The notes beneath the pieces were generated by a model. That model searched no databases. It saw only the letters and a program-made list of their open reading frames with translations, and was not told the DNA's origin. 64,000 bases of DNA from Lysobacterales bacterium (GTDB lineage Bacteria > Pseudomonadota > Gammaproteobacteria > Xanthomonadales > SZUA-36): assembly GCA_014238945.1 (NCBI GenBank), contig JABAAB010000047.1, forward strand, positions 1 to 64,000, written 5' to 3'. The translations under genes were made by a program, and so were the position numbers. Shown here in pieces: positions 46,682 through 57,426 of this stretch. Each line of letters starts with the position of its first letter. The stretch's first letter is position 1.

Positions 46682-49600
46682 CTATCCTTGCCGCAATGCA
46701 TTGCCACCGGCATCGTGTAGCTGTTGTAAACTGCGAACTTCCAGGTCATGTTCGTGATCAATGGCCTGTAAAGTCGCCCAACCCCTAGAGATGGTTGTCG
46801 TATAGCTTACCTTGTACTGCAATGCTTCACGACGGATGGAAAAAGAGTCGTGGATTGCCTGCCTGCCCTCGGTGGTATTGACAATAAACGATATTTCACC
46901 ATTTTTGATTGCATCTACGATATGAGGACGACCTTCGAGGACCTTGTTGATTCGTTCACAGTTATATCCATTGTCACGCAAATACTGGCAGGTACCCCCC
47001 GTTGCAACCAGTGTATAGCCCCGGTCAACCAGGTCCTCAGCGATTGGCAGCAGCGGCTCCTTGTCTGCATCACGAACACTGAGCAACGCCTTGCCTGGTT
47101 TGGGTATACCGTACTGTGCTGCCTTCATGGCGCGCGCACAGGCACCACCAAAACTGCGGCCAACCCCCATGACCTCACCGGTGGAGCGCATCTCAGGACC
47201 AAGAATTGGATCGACGCCAGGAAACTTAATGAACGGCAAAATGGCTTCTTTTACAGAATAGAAATTAGGTATTATTTCATGTGTAACATCTTGTTCTTTC
47301 AATGTTTTACCAACCATACACAGCGCAGCAATAGACGCCAATGGTCGTCCGGTAGCCTTGGAAACAAAGGGTACAGTACGAGAAGCACGCGGATTGACTT
47401 CCAATATGTAAATATCGTCACCACGCAGTGCGAACTGGGCATTCATCAAACCCACCACACCCAACTCGAGTCCCATCATGGCCATTTGCTTACGCATTTC
47501 GTCCTGGATGGCGGTGGAAAGGGAGTGCGGCGGAATGGAACAGGCTGAATCGCCTGAATGTACACCGGCCTGTTCGATATGTTCCATGATGCCACCGATC
47601 AACACGTCCCTGCCATCGCAGATTGCATCAATATCAACCTCTATGGCATGGTCGAGGAAGCGGTCCAGCAATACCGGGGAATCGTTGGAAACCTTGACCG
47701 CGTCATGCATGTAGCGACGCAATTCATGTTCGCCATGAACCACGTCCATGGCTCGCCCACCCAGAACGTAGGACGGGCGCACCACCAGTGGATAGCCTAT
47801 TTCCTCGGCCAGGGAAATCGCCTGGTCCACGCTGGTGGCGGTCCGGTTGGGTGGTTGCTTCAAACCCAGTTTCTTGAGCATTTGCTGAAAACGTTCGCGG
47901 TCTTCGGCCAGATCAATGGAATCGGGTGAAGTACCGATAATCGGCACGCCCGCCGCCTCCAGGGCGCGGGCCAGGTTTAACGGAGTCTGACCTCCATATT
48001 GGACGATGACGCCTTCCGGATTTTCCCGGTGAACCACTTCAAGCACGTCTTCCAGTGTCAGTGGTTCAAAATATAGCCGGTCGGAAGTGTCGTAATCAGT
48101 TGATACTGTCTCCGGATTACAATTGACCATGATGGTTTCAAAGCCATCTTCACGCAGTGCCAGGGCCGCATGTACACAACAGTAATCAAATTCTATCCCC
48201 TGACCTATCCGATTTGGGCCACCACCGAGCACCATGATCTTACGTCGCTCAGTGGGCTCCGCTTCGCACTCTTCCTCGTAGCTTGAATAAAGATAGGCGG
48301 TCGTTGTGGCAAACTCTGCGGCACAGGTATCTACCCGCTTGAACACCGGTCTCACTTCGAGCGCGTAACGATGCTCGCGTACTTGTTTTTCCTGACAATT
48401 CATTAGTTTTGCCAGACGCCCATCTGAAAAACCCTGCTGTTTGAGAGCAAATAACTGCTGCCGGTCCAACGCCTCCAGAGAAATCCGCGCAAGCCTGGAT
48501 TCGGTACCTACCAGGTCTTCGATCTGGGCCAGAAACCAGGGATCGATACGTGTCAGCTTATGGATCTGATCAATATCCAGGCCCTCCCTGAAAGCATCTG
48601 CCACATACCAGATACGTTCGGCACCCGCTTCACGCAGTTCGCGGGTCAATTCCGCCATCCGCTCAACGGGATCATCCCGTTGTAAAACCGGATCCAGACC
48701 GTCGTGTCCAGTCTCGAGGCTGCGCAGCGCCTTTTGCAGTGATTCCTGGAATGTACGACCGATGGCCATGGCTTCACCAACCGATTTCATTTGAGTGGTC
48801 AATCTTGAATTGGCAGCGGGAAACTTTTCAAAGGCGAAACGCGGAATCTTGGTTACCACGTAATCGATACTCGGCTCAAAGGATGCCGGTGTCGCACCAC
48901 CGGTAATTTCATTACGCAATTCATCGAGCGTCATGCCCACCGCCAGTTTGGCGGCCACCTTTGCAATCGGGAATCCAGTCGCTTTTGACGCCAGTGCCGA
49001 GGAACGTGAAACCCTCGGATTCATCTCAATAATAATGACCTGACCATCGTCCGGGTTGATGGCAAACTGTACATTGGAACCACCGGTATCCACACCAATT
49101 TTACGCAACACCGCGATCGAGGCATCCCGGAGTCGCTGGTACTCCTTGTCGGTCAGTGTCAGGGCGGGTGCCACGGTAATCGAGTCCCCGGTATGGATAC
49201 CCATCGGATCCAGGTTCTCTATTGAGCAGATGATTATGCAGTTATCCTGGTGGTCCCGCACCACCTCCATCTCAAACTCCTTCCAGCCCAGTACGGACAC
49301 TTCCAGAAGCACCTCGGTGGTGGGTGACAACTCCAGACCGTGACTCACGATGTCGACAAACTCTTCCCGGTTGTAAGCGATTCCGCCCCCGGACCCACCC
49401 ATGGTGAAGGAAGGCCGGATAATGGTCGGGAAACCAATCGTATCCAGTGCCTCGAGGGCCTGGTCCAGAGTGTGTGCGAGGATCGATTCAGGTGTGTCCA
49501 GACCGATCTCGGCCATGGCCTTGCGAAACAGATCACGATCCTCTGCCATATCAATCGCTTCACGCGATGCACCGATCATTTCGACCCCGAATTCCTCCAG

Positions 49601-49921
49601 CACACCCTCACGTGCGAGATCCAGAGCGCAGTTTAATGCGGTCTGACCGCCCATGGTTGGAAGCAACGCATCGGGCCTTTCCTGGCGGATGATCTGGGCA
49701 ACAGTACGCCACTCAATGGGTTCGATATAGACTGAATCCGCTGTTTCCGGGTCGGTCATAATGGTGGCCGGGTTGGAATTCACCAGCACCACGCGGTAAC
49801 CCTCTTCACGTAATGCCTTGCAGGCCTGGGCCCCGGAGTAGTCAAATTCACAGGCTTGGCCGATCACGATCGGACCCGCGCCGATGATCAGTATGCTGTT
49901 GATGTCGGTTCTTTTAGGCAT
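46682..49921 (-). CDS. carB: Carbamoyl-phosphate synthase large subunit
   Basis: CarB makes carbamoyl phosphate for arginine and pyrimidines from bicarbonate, ammonia and two ATP. The 1079-residue protein has the two homologous ATP-grasp halves, [19 protein letters not shown] and [17 protein letters not shown], and a C-terminal allosteric MGS-like domain ([15 protein letters not shown]). It follows carA by 6 bases. Confidence 0.98.
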   Translation of the reverse strand: MPKRTDINSILIIGAGPIVIGQACEFDYSGAQACKALREEGYRVVLVNSNPATIMTDPETADSVYIEPIEWRTVAQIIRQERPDALLPTMGGQTALNCALDLAREGVLEEFGVEMIGASREAIDMAEDRDLFRKAMAEIGLDTPESILAHTLDQALEALDTIGFPTIIRPSFTMGGSGGGIAYNREEFVDIVSHGLELSPTTEVLLEVSVLGWKEFEMEVVRDHQDNCIIICSIENLDPMGIHTGDSITVAPALTLTDKEYQRLRDASIAVLRKIGVDTGGSNVQFAINPDDGQVIIIEMNPRVSRSSALASKATGFPIAKVAAKLAVGMTLDELRNEITGGATPASFEPSIDYVVTKIPRFAFEKFPAANSRLTTQMKSVGEAMAIGRTFQESLQKALRSLETGHDGLDPVLQRDDPVERMAELTRELREAGAERIWYVADAFREGLDIDQIHKLTRIDPWFLAQIEDLVGTESRLARISLEALDRQQLFALKQQGFSDGRLAKLMNCQEKQVREHRYALEVRPVFKRVDTCAAEFATTTAYLYSSYEEECEAEPTERRKIMVLGGGPNRIGQGIEFDYCCVHAALALREDGFETIMVNCNPETVSTDYDTSDRLYFEPLTLEDVLEVVHRENPEGVIVQYGGQTPLNLARALEAAGVPIIGTSPDSIDLAEDRERFQQMLKKLGLKQPPNRTATSVDQAISLAEEIGYPLVVRPSYVLGGRAMDVVHGEHELRRYMHDAVKVSNDSPVLLDRFLDHAIEVDIDAICDGRDVLIGGIMEHIEQAGVHSGDSACSIPPHSLSTAIQDEMRKQMAMMGLELGVVGLMNAQFALRGDDIYILEVNPRASRTVPFVSKATGRPLASIAALCMVGKTLKEQDVTHEIIPNFYSVKEAILPFIKFPGVDPILGPEMRSTGEVMGVGRSFGGACARAMKAAQYGIPKPGKALLSVRDADKEPLLPIAEDLVDRGYTLVATGGTCQYLRDNGYNCERINKVLEGRPHIVDAIKNGEISFIVNTTEGRQAIHDSFSIRREALQYKVSYTTTISRGWATLQAIDHEHDLEVRSLQQLHDAGGNALRQG

Positions 49922-49927
49922 TTTATA

Positions 49928-51055
49928 TTAGGGTCTGGCTTCCATCATCCCGATAAAGCGATCGAACAGAGGTGCAATGTCGTGTGGTCCCGGACTGGCT
50001 TCCGGGTGTCCCTGGAAACCAAAGGCCTGACCACTGGTCAACTCGATTCCCTGCAGGCTGCCATCAAACAGTGACCGGTGGGTTGCCTTTACTGTTTCTG
50101 GCAAACTGCTCTCGTCCAGGGCGAATCCATGGTTCTGGCTGGTGATCATGACCTTACCGGTTTGCAAATCCTGCACCGGGTGATTGGCACCGTGATGACC
50201 GAATTTCATCTTGACGGTGTTTGCTCCAATCGCCAACCCAAGAAGTTGAACACCCAGACAAATACTGAACACGGGTGTGGCACTGTCCAGTAATTCCCGG
50301 ATGGCTTTAATGGCATAATCACAGGGTTCCGGATCACCGGGGCCATTGGAAAGAAAAACACCATCCGGTTGCATGGCCAGGACATCCGATGCCGGCGTGG
50401 TGGCCGGTACCACGGTGACCCTGCAACCCCGGTCACTCAGCATACGCAGAATGTTTCGCTTGATGCCGAAGTCAAAAGCAACCACGTGGTAGACAGGGTT
50501 GGTATGCAGCCAGGTGCCGGTATCCAGATCGTAGGACCCCTGTGTCCACTCGTAGGATGATTCGGTGGTCACTACCCGTGCCAGGTCCTGGCCCTGCATG
50601 CCAGGAAATGATCTGGCCTGGGACAATGCCTGGCTGGTATCCACCTTCTCTGCAGCCATAATGCACCCTCCCTGGGCTCCCTTTTCTCGCAAAATCCGGG
50701 TCAGGCGACGGGTATCAATACCGGCTATGGCCACGATGCCGTGATCTTCGAGATAGCTGTTCAGGGAAACATCACCACGCCAGTTACTGTAACGCATCGG
50801 TACATCCCGAACGATCAGACCGGCGGCCATCGGCCGTGTCGACTCCTCGTCAGGGGTATTGCAACCGGTATTTCCGATGTGGGGGAAGGTCAGTGTAACC
50901 AGTTGCCCGGCATAGGACGGGTCGGTCAGGATTTCCTGGTATCCGGTGATGGCGGTATTGAACACCACTTCTCCGGTCGTTGTGCCGGCAGACCCAATGC
51001 TTTGGCCATAAAACAGACTTCCGTCTTCAAGTGCCAGCACTGCCTGCTGCTTCAA
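49928..51055 (-). CDS. carA: Carbamoyl-phosphate synthase small (glutaminase) subunit
   Basis: CarA hydrolyses glutamine and channels ammonia to CarB. The 375-residue protein has the N-terminal [11 protein letters not shown] and [20 protein letters not shown] blocks and a class I amidotransferase domain with catalytic-Cys motif [12 protein letters not shown] and [14 protein letters not shown]. The TTG at 51055 is preceded by GGAGG at a good distance. Two inverted repeats lie in the 171-base leader. Confidence 0.97.
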   Translation of the reverse strand: MKQQAVLALEDGSLFYGQSIGSAGTTTGEVVFNTAITGYQEILTDPSYAGQLVTLTFPHIGNTGCNTPDEESTRPMAAGLIVRDVPMRYSNWRGDVSLNSYLEDHGIVAIAGIDTRRLTRILREKGAQGGCIMAAEKVDTSQALSQARSFPGMQGQDLARVVTTESSYEWTQGSYDLDTGTWLHTNPVYHVVAFDFGIKRNILRMLSDRGCRVTVVPATTPASDVLAMQPDGVFLSNGPGDPEPCDYAIKAIRELLDSATPVFSICLGVQLLGLAIGANTVKMKFGHHGANHPVQDLQTGKVMITSQNHGFALDESSLPETVKATHRSLFDGSLQGIELTSGQAFGFQGHPEASPGPHDIAPLFDRFIGMMEARP

Positions 51056-51079
51056 AATCCTGCCTCCGGATACACGAAA

Positions 51080-51105
51080 CGGGAATGCCCTGATGGCAAT
51101 TCCCG
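51080..51105 (-). repeat. Leader hairpin upstream of carA
   Basis: GGGAATGCC and GGCAATTCCC form a stem of about 10 bp with one bulged base and a short loop, 25 bases upstream of the carA start. It could be an mRNA leader structure; no T-run follows closely. Confidence 0.5.
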
Positions 51106-51134
51106 CTTAGATCTGATTAATTCTAACGCGTTGG

Positions 51135-51149
51135 TGGGTCACAGACCCA
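51135..51149. repeat. Perfect TGGGTC-N3-GACCCA palindrome upstream of carA
   Basis: A perfect 6-3-6 inverted repeat in the carA upstream region. Its size suits a dimeric repressor, but no known consensus (ArgR, PurR) matches well by eye. Confidence 0.45.
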
Positions 51150-51226
51150 AAACGCAAATGATGTTCCAAGCGACAGAATTTTACTGGAACGATAATCACC
51201 TGTCTAACAAATTAATCATCAATTTA

Positions 51227-51958
51227 TCAGTCCGTCATATCCAACCAGTCGCTGTTGGTGTAATAGCCGGCGGATTGCCTTACCAGCCATTCCCCCGCCA
51301 GCAATGCACCGGTCGCAAATACATCACGATCCAGTGCTTTGTGTTTAACCTCGATACACTCCAATGGTGTGCTGAAATTCACTGTGTGTTCGCCGATTAC
51401 TTCTCCCTCACGTGTTGAGGAAATATCCACTTGGCCATGCTCATTACCACCGTGTACTTTGCTTTGCCCTGAATTCATGGCTTGAGCCAGTGCCAGGGCT
51501 GTCCCGGAAGGCGCGTCAAGCTTGTGTCGATGATGGGTTTCGCTGATGCTGATTGTTGCTTCGCCTGCCATGATTCTGGCCGCCTGGCGTACCAGGCTGG
51601 TCATCAGGGCCATTCCTTTGCTGAGGTTCGGTGCCCACAATACCGGGACCTTGACAGCAGCATGATTCAGGGCCGCGATGTCATCAGCAGATAGACCCGT
51701 GGTTCCGGTAAGCAAAGCCACATCATTTTTTTCACACCACCTGGCCGCATTGCGGGTTCCCCCTGGCAAGGTGAAATCAATCAACAGGTCGACATCTCTT
51801 TCGAATTCATCCAGTGCCGTGTGAATCTCGATGCCGGGAAGATCAGCCGGCCGGTTTCTTGTAACCAGTCCTGACAGTTGGTACTTTTCGTTACCCGCCA
51901 AATTGGCCAGAACCCTGCGGGTCATACGGCCAGCGCCGTGCAACAGGACTCGAATCAC
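51227..51958 (-). CDS. dapB: 4-hydroxy-tetrahydrodipicolinate reductase
   Basis: DapB reduces the dihydrodipicolinate precursor in lysine and peptidoglycan synthesis. The 243-residue product has a Rossmann start ([10 protein letters not shown]), GTTGLS, the catalytic [15 protein letters not shown] block and NFS. It is about 30 residues shorter than the E. coli enzyme, mostly in the region after the first strand. The GTG start overlaps the dnaJ stop by 4 bases. Confidence 0.93.
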   Translation of the reverse strand: MIRVLLHGAGRMTRRVLANLAGNEKYQLSGLVTRNRPADLPGIEIHTALDEFERDVDLLIDFTLPGGTRNAARWCEKNDVALLTGTTGLSADDIAALNHAAVKVPVLWAPNLSKGMALMTSLVRQAARIMAGEATISISETHHRHKLDAPSGTALALAQAMNSGQSKVHGGNEHGQVDISSTREGEVIGEHTVNFSTPLECIEVKHKALDRDVFATGALLAGEWLVRQSAGYYTNSDWLDMTD

Positions 51959-53079
51959 GAAGTCATCCGGTCAAAAAACTCCCTCACTCCATCCAGCCAG
52001 GAGCTGGATTTTGGGTTGTGCTCGGTGTTACTGGACTCATAGGAGCCCTGGAACTGTTTAAGCAATTCTTTCTGATCTCTTGATAGCCTGACGGGGGTCT
52101 CAATCGTCACCTTGCACATCAGGTCGCCCTGGCGATGACTGCGAACCGATTTAACACCCTTCCCCCTGAGGCGGAACATGCGGCCGGTCTGGGTTTCTGA
52201 TGGTACTTTGAGTTTCACCTGGCCGTTGAGTGTCGGGATTTCAAGCTCACCGCCCAAGGCAGCAGTGGTGAAGTGTATTGGCACCTTGCAATAGAGGTCA
52301 TCGCCGTCACGCTCAAATAATCTGTGTGGCTTTACCCGTACTTCCACGTAAAGATCACCTGCCGGTGCACCTGCCATTCCCGCTTCGCCCTCACCGGCAA
52401 GCCTGATACGGTCACCACTGTCCACGCCGGCGGGAATCTTTACTGACAAGGTCTTGGTTTCGCGAATGCGACCCTGACCCTGGCAATTACCACAGGGATT
52501 CTTGATTGTCTGGCCTACGCCCTTACAGGCAGGACAGGTTTGCTGGACCGAGAATATGCCCTGCTGCATTCTTACCTGGCCAACACCGCTACAGGTGGTA
52601 CAGGAGATTTTTTCACCGTCTTCGGCACCGCTGCCGTTACAGTTATCACATTGACCCAGGGTGGGAATGCGGATTTCACGCGCTATACCGGTAACGGCAT
52701 CTTCCAGATCCAGTTCCATTGAAAAACGCAGGTCTGAACCACGTTGCTGACGCCCACCACGACCCCGGCCACCAAAAATATCCCCAAAAATATCCCCAAA
52801 AATGTCACCGACGTCCCCTTCAAAACCGGAAGGTCCCCGCGCACCTGCACCCGGTCCGACCGCCGCGTGTCCGAATTGATCATAGGCCGCCCGTTTTTTG
52901 TCGTTCTTCAGAATATCGTAGGCTTCCTGGGCTTCTTTGAAATGCTCCTGCGCGTCAGCATCATCCGGATTCCGGTCCGGATGGTACTTCATAGCCAGCT
53001 TTCTATAGGCCTTTTTGAGCTCGGGTTTTTCAACATTTCGCTGAACTCCAAGTACCTCGTAATAATCGCGTTTTGCCAT
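51955..53079 (-). CDS. dnaJ: Chaperone DnaJ
   Basis: DnaJ stimulates the DnaK ATPase and delivers substrates. The 374-residue protein has a J domain with HPD (KYHPDRNP), a Gly/Phe region with tandem GDIF repeats (about residues 85-97), four CxxCxGxG zinc repeats, and the C-terminal substrate domains. The ATG at 53079 begins [11 protein letters not shown]; upstream codons in frame are not conserved. It is separated from dnaK by metB and may use its own promoter as well as read-through from metB. Confidence 0.97.
   Translation of the reverse strand: MAKRDYYEVLGVQRNVEKPELKKAYRKLAMKYHPDRNPDDADAQEHFKEAQEAYDILKNDKKRAAYDQFGHAAVGPGAGARGPSGFEGDVGDIFGDIFGDIFGGRGRGGRQQRGSDLRFSMELDLEDAVTGIAREIRIPTLGQCDNCNGSGAEDGEKISCTTCSGVGQVRMQQGIFSVQQTCPACKGVGQTIKNPCGNCQGQGRIRETKTLSVKIPAGVDSGDRIRLAGEGEAGMAGAPAGDLYVEVRVKPHRLFERDGDDLYCKVPIHFTTAALGGELEIPTLNGQVKLKVPSETQTGRMFRLRGKGVKSVRSHRQGDLMCKVTIETPVRLSRDQKELLKQFQGSYESSNTEHNPKSSSWLDGVREFFDRMTS
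52772..52808 (-). repeat. 12-base tandem repeat inside dnaJ (GDIF units)
   Basis: The sequence ATCCCCAAAAAT recurs in tandem almost three times on the plus strand, encoding consecutive Gly-Asp-Ile-Phe units in the DnaJ G/F region. Such a repeat can expand or contract by slippage without a frameshift. Confidence 0.7.
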
Positions 53080-53101
53080 ATTTATCTGTCTGATCGCAGT
53101 T

Positions 53102-53130
53102 TTTGTAACCTGCACCAGAACTAAGGTCAA
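53102..53130 (-). promoter_or_regulatory. Candidate sigma-70 promoter for dnaJ
   Basis: On the minus strand TTGACC (53130-53125) and TACAAA (53107-53102) are 17 bases apart, in the gap between metB and dnaJ. It would let dnaJ be made without metB read-through. No sigma-32 consensus is seen at this spot. Confidence 0.45.
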
Positions 53131-53142
53131 ACAGTGGGTAAT

Positions 53143-54378
53143 TCAAGCGTAGCGTGCTACCGATTCTCCAATATTGTTCGCACTGGTATTATTCACCCTG
53201 GCGTTATTCGCACCCACCACCCGGTCAAGTGCCGTGGAAATGTCATTGACCAGGTCCGGTGTGTATTCGATCCCCACGGACAACCGCAACAGGTTGGGAT
53301 TGATACCGGCGTGGGTACGGGCCTCGTCTGACATTGCCGAGTGGGTCATGCTGGCAGGATGACACACCAGGCTTTCAACACCACCCAGTGATTCAGCCAA
53401 GGTGAAACAACTCAGCCCTTCCAGGAATATACGTACGGCAGATTCACCTCCATTAATTTCAAAACTGATCACTGCGCCGAAGCCTGTCTGCTGGGTACAG
53501 GCAAGTTTGTGATCTGGATGACACGCCAGACCCGGGTAATGGACCCGGTGCACCGCCTCGTTTTGCTGCAGGACACCGACTACCGCCTGGGCGTTCTCCT
53601 CGTGGCAACGCATACGGGCATGCAATGTGCGCAAGCCACGAAGAGTCTGGTTACAATCCCACGGCGAGGCCGTTGAACCAAGACAGTTTGCCCACCAGTC
53701 CAGTTGTTCCCCCAAGTCCGGGTCGCGACTGACGACCGCACCACCAACCACGTCACTGTGGCCATTGATGTACTTGGTCGTGGAATGCACTACCAGGTCT
53801 GCACCAAGATACAACGGGCGCTGCAAAAGCGGGGTCAGAAAGGTATTGTCAACGACCAGCAATGCACCGATCTCGGATGCAATGCTGGCCAGTCGTCGAA
53901 TATCGGTAATGCGGAGCAATGGATTGCTCGGGGTCTCGACCCAGATTACCTTTGGGCGATGTTGATCACTAACCCGTCTGATGCGCGACAGGTTGGTAAA
54001 GTCGGCAAACTGAACCTTGAAACGACCACTTTGTGCAAGTGATAAGAAGGCCCGGTAGCAGCCTCCATAGCAGTTATGGGGTGCAATGATGGTGTCCTGT
54101 GATTTGAGCAGGGAGGTCACCAGGACCACGGCTGACATTCCGGTATTGGTCACCACGCAATGCTGGCCGCCCTCCAGATTCATGATGGTCCGGCCCAGCA
54201 GGTCGCGGGTCGGGTTACCACTGCGTGAGTAGTCGTACTCACGTTTGCCGTACAAACCGTCAAAGCTGTGGTTGGAAGACAGGTAGATGGGTGGCATGAC
54301 GCAGCCATGCTGCTGGTCGCTGTCAACTCCGGCGCGAACCGCGTCTGTAATCCTGTGATGTATTCCGGGTGATTTCAT
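53143..54378 (-). CDS. metB: Cystathionine gamma-synthase-type PLP enzyme
   Basis: MetB joins an activated homoserine and cysteine into cystathionine on the way to methionine. The 411-residue PLP enzyme has YSRSGNPTRD, the DNTF strand and the lysine-bearing HSTTKYINGHSD with Lys202, plus SLGGVESLVCHPASMTH. Related enzymes (O-succinylhomoserine sulfhydrylase, methionine lyase) share these motifs, so the substrate is not certain; the SAM-I riboswitch upstream supports methionine synthesis. The C-terminal tail of about 25 residues is Asn- and Ala-rich. It is inserted between dnaK and dnaJ. Confidence 0.9.
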   Translation of the reverse strand: MKSPGIHHRITDAVRAGVDSDQQHGCVMPPIYLSSNHSFDGLYGKREYDYSRSGNPTRDLLGRTIMNLEGGQHCVVTNTGMSAVVLVTSLLKSQDTIIAPHNCYGGCYRAFLSLAQSGRFKVQFADFTNLSRIRRVSDQHRPKVIWVETPSNPLLRITDIRRLASIASEIGALLVVDNTFLTPLLQRPLYLGADLVVHSTTKYINGHSDVVGGAVVSRDPDLGEQLDWWANCLGSTASPWDCNQTLRGLRTLHARMRCHEENAQAVVGVLQQNEAVHRVHYPGLACHPDHKLACTQQTGFGAVISFEINGGESAVRIFLEGLSCFTLAESLGGVESLVCHPASMTHSAMSDEARTHAGINPNLLRLSVGIEYTPDLVNDISTALDRVVGANNARVNNTSANNIGESVARYA

Positions 54379-54488
54379 GTCGCTCGCCTTGTTTCCGTTA
54401 CTGAGGATGTCTAAACCTCATTGGAAACTCCGGCGAAGCCGTTGGGTGGGGAAGGCCCATCACGCTGAATCAGGGTGCTGCCAGTCCG
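54379..54488 (-). promoter_or_regulatory. metB leader, expression platform
   Basis: This stretch lies between the aptamer and the metB ATG. No hairpin with a T-run is present, so control may be at translation. The ribosome site AAGGC (minus strand, 54390-54386) can pair with GCCTT at 54456-54452. A second AATGAGG (54425-54417 area) repeats the 3' strand of aptamer stem P1 and could compete for its partner. Both pairings are inferences from complementarity. Confidence 0.4.
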
Positions 54489-54601
54489 CTCATTTTCCGG
54501 TGGTCGTTAGAACACCGCAGGAGTTGGCACCTTTACGGGATGGTTGGTCCCGAAGGTTGCCCCGGCGTCAAAGGGCCTGTCCCTCAGCCGGTCTCAATGA
54601 G
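54489..54601 (-). ncRNA. SAM-I (S-box) riboswitch aptamer upstream of metB
   Basis: On the minus strand the S-box core is evident: stem P1 CTCATT/AATGAG (54601-54596 and 54494-54489), a P2 stem CCGGC/GCCGG with the TGAGGGA turn, the conserved GGGACAGGCCC and GGGGCAACC blocks, P3 (ACCTT...AAGGT), the conserved GGTGCCAACTCCTGC, and P4 CGGTG/CACCG. The aptamer binds S-adenosylmethionine and would lower metB expression when SAM is high. Confidence 0.93.
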
Positions 54602-54612
54602 TAGCGTCTCCC

Positions 54613-54640
54613 ATAGTAACGCGCACAACGGTGATGTCAA
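54613..54640 (-). promoter_or_regulatory. Sigma-70 promoter of the metB riboswitch transcript
   Basis: On the minus strand TTGACA (54640-54635) and TACTAT (54618-54613) are separated by 16 bases. The start would be near 54605, just before aptamer stem P1, exactly where a riboswitch leader should begin. Confidence 0.8.
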
Positions 54641-54688
54641 CTTGTCATTTTGGAGGTCTGGCCCCAGGTCAAAACGCCAAAAATCTCC

Positions 54689-54716
54689 AAAAAAAACCCC
54701 GACAGATGTCGGGGTT
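54689..54716 (-). terminator. Strong intrinsic terminator after dnaK
   Basis: On the minus strand AACCCCGACA and TGTCGGGGTT form a perfect 10-bp stem with a 2-base loop followed by eight T. It lies 25 bases past the dnaK stop and separates the grpE-dnaK transcript from metB. Confidence 0.95.
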
Positions 54717-54741
54717 CAATGTACACGGAGGATTGTAACTA

Positions 54742-56664
54742 CTACTTTTCAGCATCCTCGGAGTCATCCACTTCTTCAAATTCTGCATCTACCACGTCAT
54801 CGGATGCCGGTTCGGATGTTGAGCCTTCATTTTCACTGGCAGCCTGGGCCTCAGCCGCTGCCTGCTGGTAGATCACCTGGGCGGCCTCGGTCAACTTGGT
54901 GGTGGCCGCATCAATGCTGTCCTTGTCATCGGACTTCATAGCCTCTTCAACACCTTCAATTGCAGCGTCAATGTTGCCCCGGTCTTCGTCACTGATCTTG
55001 TCGCCCAACTCTTTCAGGCTGGAGCGGGTCGCATGAACCATGGCGTCGGCACTGTTGCGCGCCGTAACCGTCTCGTGGAATTTGCGATCCTCCTCAGCAT
55101 GAGCCTCGGCGTCCTGGACCATTTCTTCGATCTCGCTCTCTGACAGTCCGGAGCCTGCCTTGATCTCGATTCGCTGTTCCTTGCCGGTGGCACTGTCCTT
55201 GGCGCTGACATGCATGATGGCATTGGCATCGATATCGAAAGTGACCTCAATCTGCGGCATGCCACGCATCGCCGGAGCAATACCTGCGAGGTCAAAACGA
55301 GCCAGTGATTTGTTCGCACTGGCGACCTCACGCTCACCCTGCAACACGTGTACGGTGACGGCGGTCTGGTTGTCTTCTGCGGTTGAGAAAACCTGCGTTG
55401 CCTTGGTCGGAATCGTGGTATTTTTCTCAATCAGCTTGGTCATCACACCGCCCATGGTCTCAATACCCAGAGACAGCGGTGTCACATCAAGCAACAATAC
55501 ATCTTTGACATCACCGGCAAGGACACCACCCTGTACGGCCGCGCCCAGCGCTACCGCTTCATCGGGATTGACGTCCTTGCGTGGTGTTTTGTCGAAGAAA
55601 CCGGAAACGGTCTCCTGCACCATTGGCATACGCGTCTGGCCACCAACAAGTATGACATCGTCAATCTCACCTACTTTCAGACCGGCATCATCCAGTGCAG
55701 TACGGCAGGGCCCCACGGTCTTTTTGACCAGGTCTTCCACCAGCGACTCCAGCTTGGCACGGGTCAGTTTGATGTTCAGATGTTTGGGTCCGGAGGCATC
55801 AGCAGTAATATAAGGCAGGTTGACTTCGGTCTGCTGGGATGAGGACAACTCGATCTTGGCACGTTCCGCAGCCTCCTTCAGACGTTGCAGTGCCAGGGGA
55901 TCATTGCGCAGATCTACACCCTGATCCTTCTTGAACTCAGAAACCAGGTAATCCATCACCCGGGCGTCGAAATCTTCACCGCCCAGGAAGGTATCACCGG
56001 AAGTCGACAGCACTTCGATCTGGTGCTCACCGTCAACGTCCGCGATTTCGATGATTGAAACGTCAAAGGTTCCGCCACCGAGGTCGTATACCGCAACCTT
56101 CATCTCACCGACCTTCTTCTCTACGCCAAAAGCCAGCGCTGCAGCGGTGGGTTCAGAAATGACACGTCGGACTTTAAGACCGGCAATTTTACCCGCATCT
56201 TCGGTTGCCTGACGCTGGTGATTATTAAAATATGCAGGAACGGTGATCACTGCTTCGGTGACTTCCTCGCCAAGATAGTCTTCGGCGGTTTTCTTCATCT
56301 TCATCAAAACACGTGCTGAAATTTCCGGGGGTGCCATTTTCTTGCCACCCACTTCAACCCAGGCATCACCGTTATCTGCTTTTACAATCGTGTAGGGAAC
56401 CAGGTCACGGTCCTTCTGGACCACGGCCTCGTCAAATTTACGCCCGATCAGACGCTTTACCGCAAACAGCGTATTTTGCGGGTTCGTAACGGCCTGACGC
56501 TTTGCCGACTGACCTACCAGGACTTCGTCGTCCTTGGTAAATGCAACAATGGATGGCGTGGTTCGGTCACCCTCTGAATTTTCAATAACCCGGGGCTCCC
56601 CACCCTCCATAACTGCTACGCAGCTATTGGTGGTGCCCAGATCGATTCCTATGATCTTGCCCAT
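54742..56664 (-). CDS. dnaK: Chaperone DnaK (Hsp70)
   Basis: DnaK is the ATP-dependent Hsp70 that works with DnaJ and GrpE. The 640-residue protein begins [15 protein letters not shown], has the second phosphate loop [12 protein letters not shown], the linker [20 protein letters not shown], and ends with an acidic tail rich in Glu and Asp. The ATG has a GGAGAA site. A sigma-32 promoter lies in the 94-base gap to grpE. Confidence 0.98.
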   Translation of the reverse strand: MGKIIGIDLGTTNSCVAVMEGGEPRVIENSEGDRTTPSIVAFTKDDEVLVGQSAKRQAVTNPQNTLFAVKRLIGRKFDEAVVQKDRDLVPYTIVKADNGDAWVEVGGKKMAPPEISARVLMKMKKTAEDYLGEEVTEAVITVPAYFNNHQRQATEDAGKIAGLKVRRVISEPTAAALAFGVEKKVGEMKVAVYDLGGGTFDVSIIEIADVDGEHQIEVLSTSGDTFLGGEDFDARVMDYLVSEFKKDQGVDLRNDPLALQRLKEAAERAKIELSSSQQTEVNLPYITADASGPKHLNIKLTRAKLESLVEDLVKKTVGPCRTALDDAGLKVGEIDDVILVGGQTRMPMVQETVSGFFDKTPRKDVNPDEAVALGAAVQGGVLAGDVKDVLLLDVTPLSLGIETMGGVMTKLIEKNTTIPTKATQVFSTAEDNQTAVTVHVLQGEREVASANKSLARFDLAGIAPAMRGMPQIEVTFDIDANAIMHVSAKDSATGKEQRIEIKAGSGLSESEIEEMVQDAEAHAEEDRKFHETVTARNSADAMVHATRSSLKELGDKISDEDRGNIDAAIEGVEEAMKSDDKDSIDAATTKLTEAAQVIYQQAAAEAQAASENEGSTSEPASDDVVDAEFEEVDDSEDAEK

Positions 56665-56703
56665 TTAAGTTCTCCAAAAAAGGTTAAATAATTGATGCTT
56701 CAA

Positions 56704-56731
56704 ACATGGGGCCGGGACATCTGTTTTCAAC
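56704..56731 (-). promoter_or_regulatory. Sigma-32 heat-shock promoter of dnaK
   Basis: On the minus strand GTTGAA (56731-56726), 14 bases, then CCCCATGT (56711-56704). This matches the CTTGAA-N13/14-CCCCATNT consensus with one mismatch in the -35. The start would be near 56697, about 33 bases before dnaK. Confidence 0.8.
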
Positions 56732-56758
56732 GTCACCGGCTTTCATGCTTCGGAAATT

Positions 56759-57343
56759 TCAAGGTTTTCGCGAAACCACGACCTTTGCCGGCCTGATCAG
56801 CCGGTCATGTAACTGGTAGCCTTTTTCGAGCACGTTGATGACGGTGTTTTCATCGTGTTCCTCGGAAGGGATCATGGTCATGGCTTCATGTTTCTGCGGG
56901 TCAAATGCCTCACCCACCGGATCAATGGTTTCCAGTCCGTGGGTGTCCATCACTTTGGTCAGCAATTTCATGATCAATTGCTTGCCTTCGATCAGGGCAT
57001 CGACCGTTGCGGTCTGACTGGCTGCTTCCAGACCCCGCTCCAGACTGTCACGCACCGGCAACAGGTCACCCATGAACCGCTCCAGTGTGCGGCGACGGGA
57101 TTTCTCGTGTTCACGTATCAGACGTTTGCGCAAATTCTCCATTTCTGCCTGCATACGAAGCATGGCATCTCTGCTCTCGGCGGCTTCACGTTGCGCATCC
57201 CCGAGAGCGGTTTGTAATTCCATCAGCGGATCGGGTGGTTCGTTTTCATTTACAGGTTCCCCACCCTGCTCTGCCGATGCTGCCGTGACATCGGTATCGA
57301 CCTGCTCATCGGTTTTTTCAAATTCATTGTCGTGTTCGGTCAC
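56759..57343 (-). CDS. grpE: Nucleotide exchange factor GrpE
   Basis: GrpE releases ADP from DnaK. The 194-residue protein has an acidic disordered N-terminus, a long coiled-coil helix (RMQAEMENLRKRL), and the beta-domain with DRLIRPAKVVVS. The GTG start at 57343 has AGGAG 8 bases upstream. A consensus sigma-32 promoter lies about 50 bases upstream. It diverges from recN. Confidence 0.95.
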   Translation of the reverse strand: MTEHDNEFEKTDEQVDTDVTAASAEQGGEPVNENEPPDPLMELQTALGDAQREAAESRDAMLRMQAEMENLRKRLIREHEKSRRRTLERFMGDLLPVRDSLERGLEAASQTATVDALIEGKQLIMKLLTKVMDTHGLETIDPVGEAFDPQKHEAMTMIPSEEHDENTVINVLEKGYQLHDRLIRPAKVVVSRKP

Positions 57344-57398
57344 TGTCTTAACTCCTGATTGCCGGGGTGTGCTGTTCTACACCTGCTTTCACGCCCTG

Positions 57399-57426
57399 AT
57401 ATGGGGATTCGCAACGCTGATTCAAG
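57399..57426 (-). promoter_or_regulatory. Sigma-32 heat-shock promoter of grpE
   Basis: On the minus strand CTTGAA (57426-57421), 14 bases, then CCCCATAT (57406-57399): a full match to the sigma-32 consensus. The start would be near 57392, 49 bases upstream of grpE. Confidence 0.9.
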
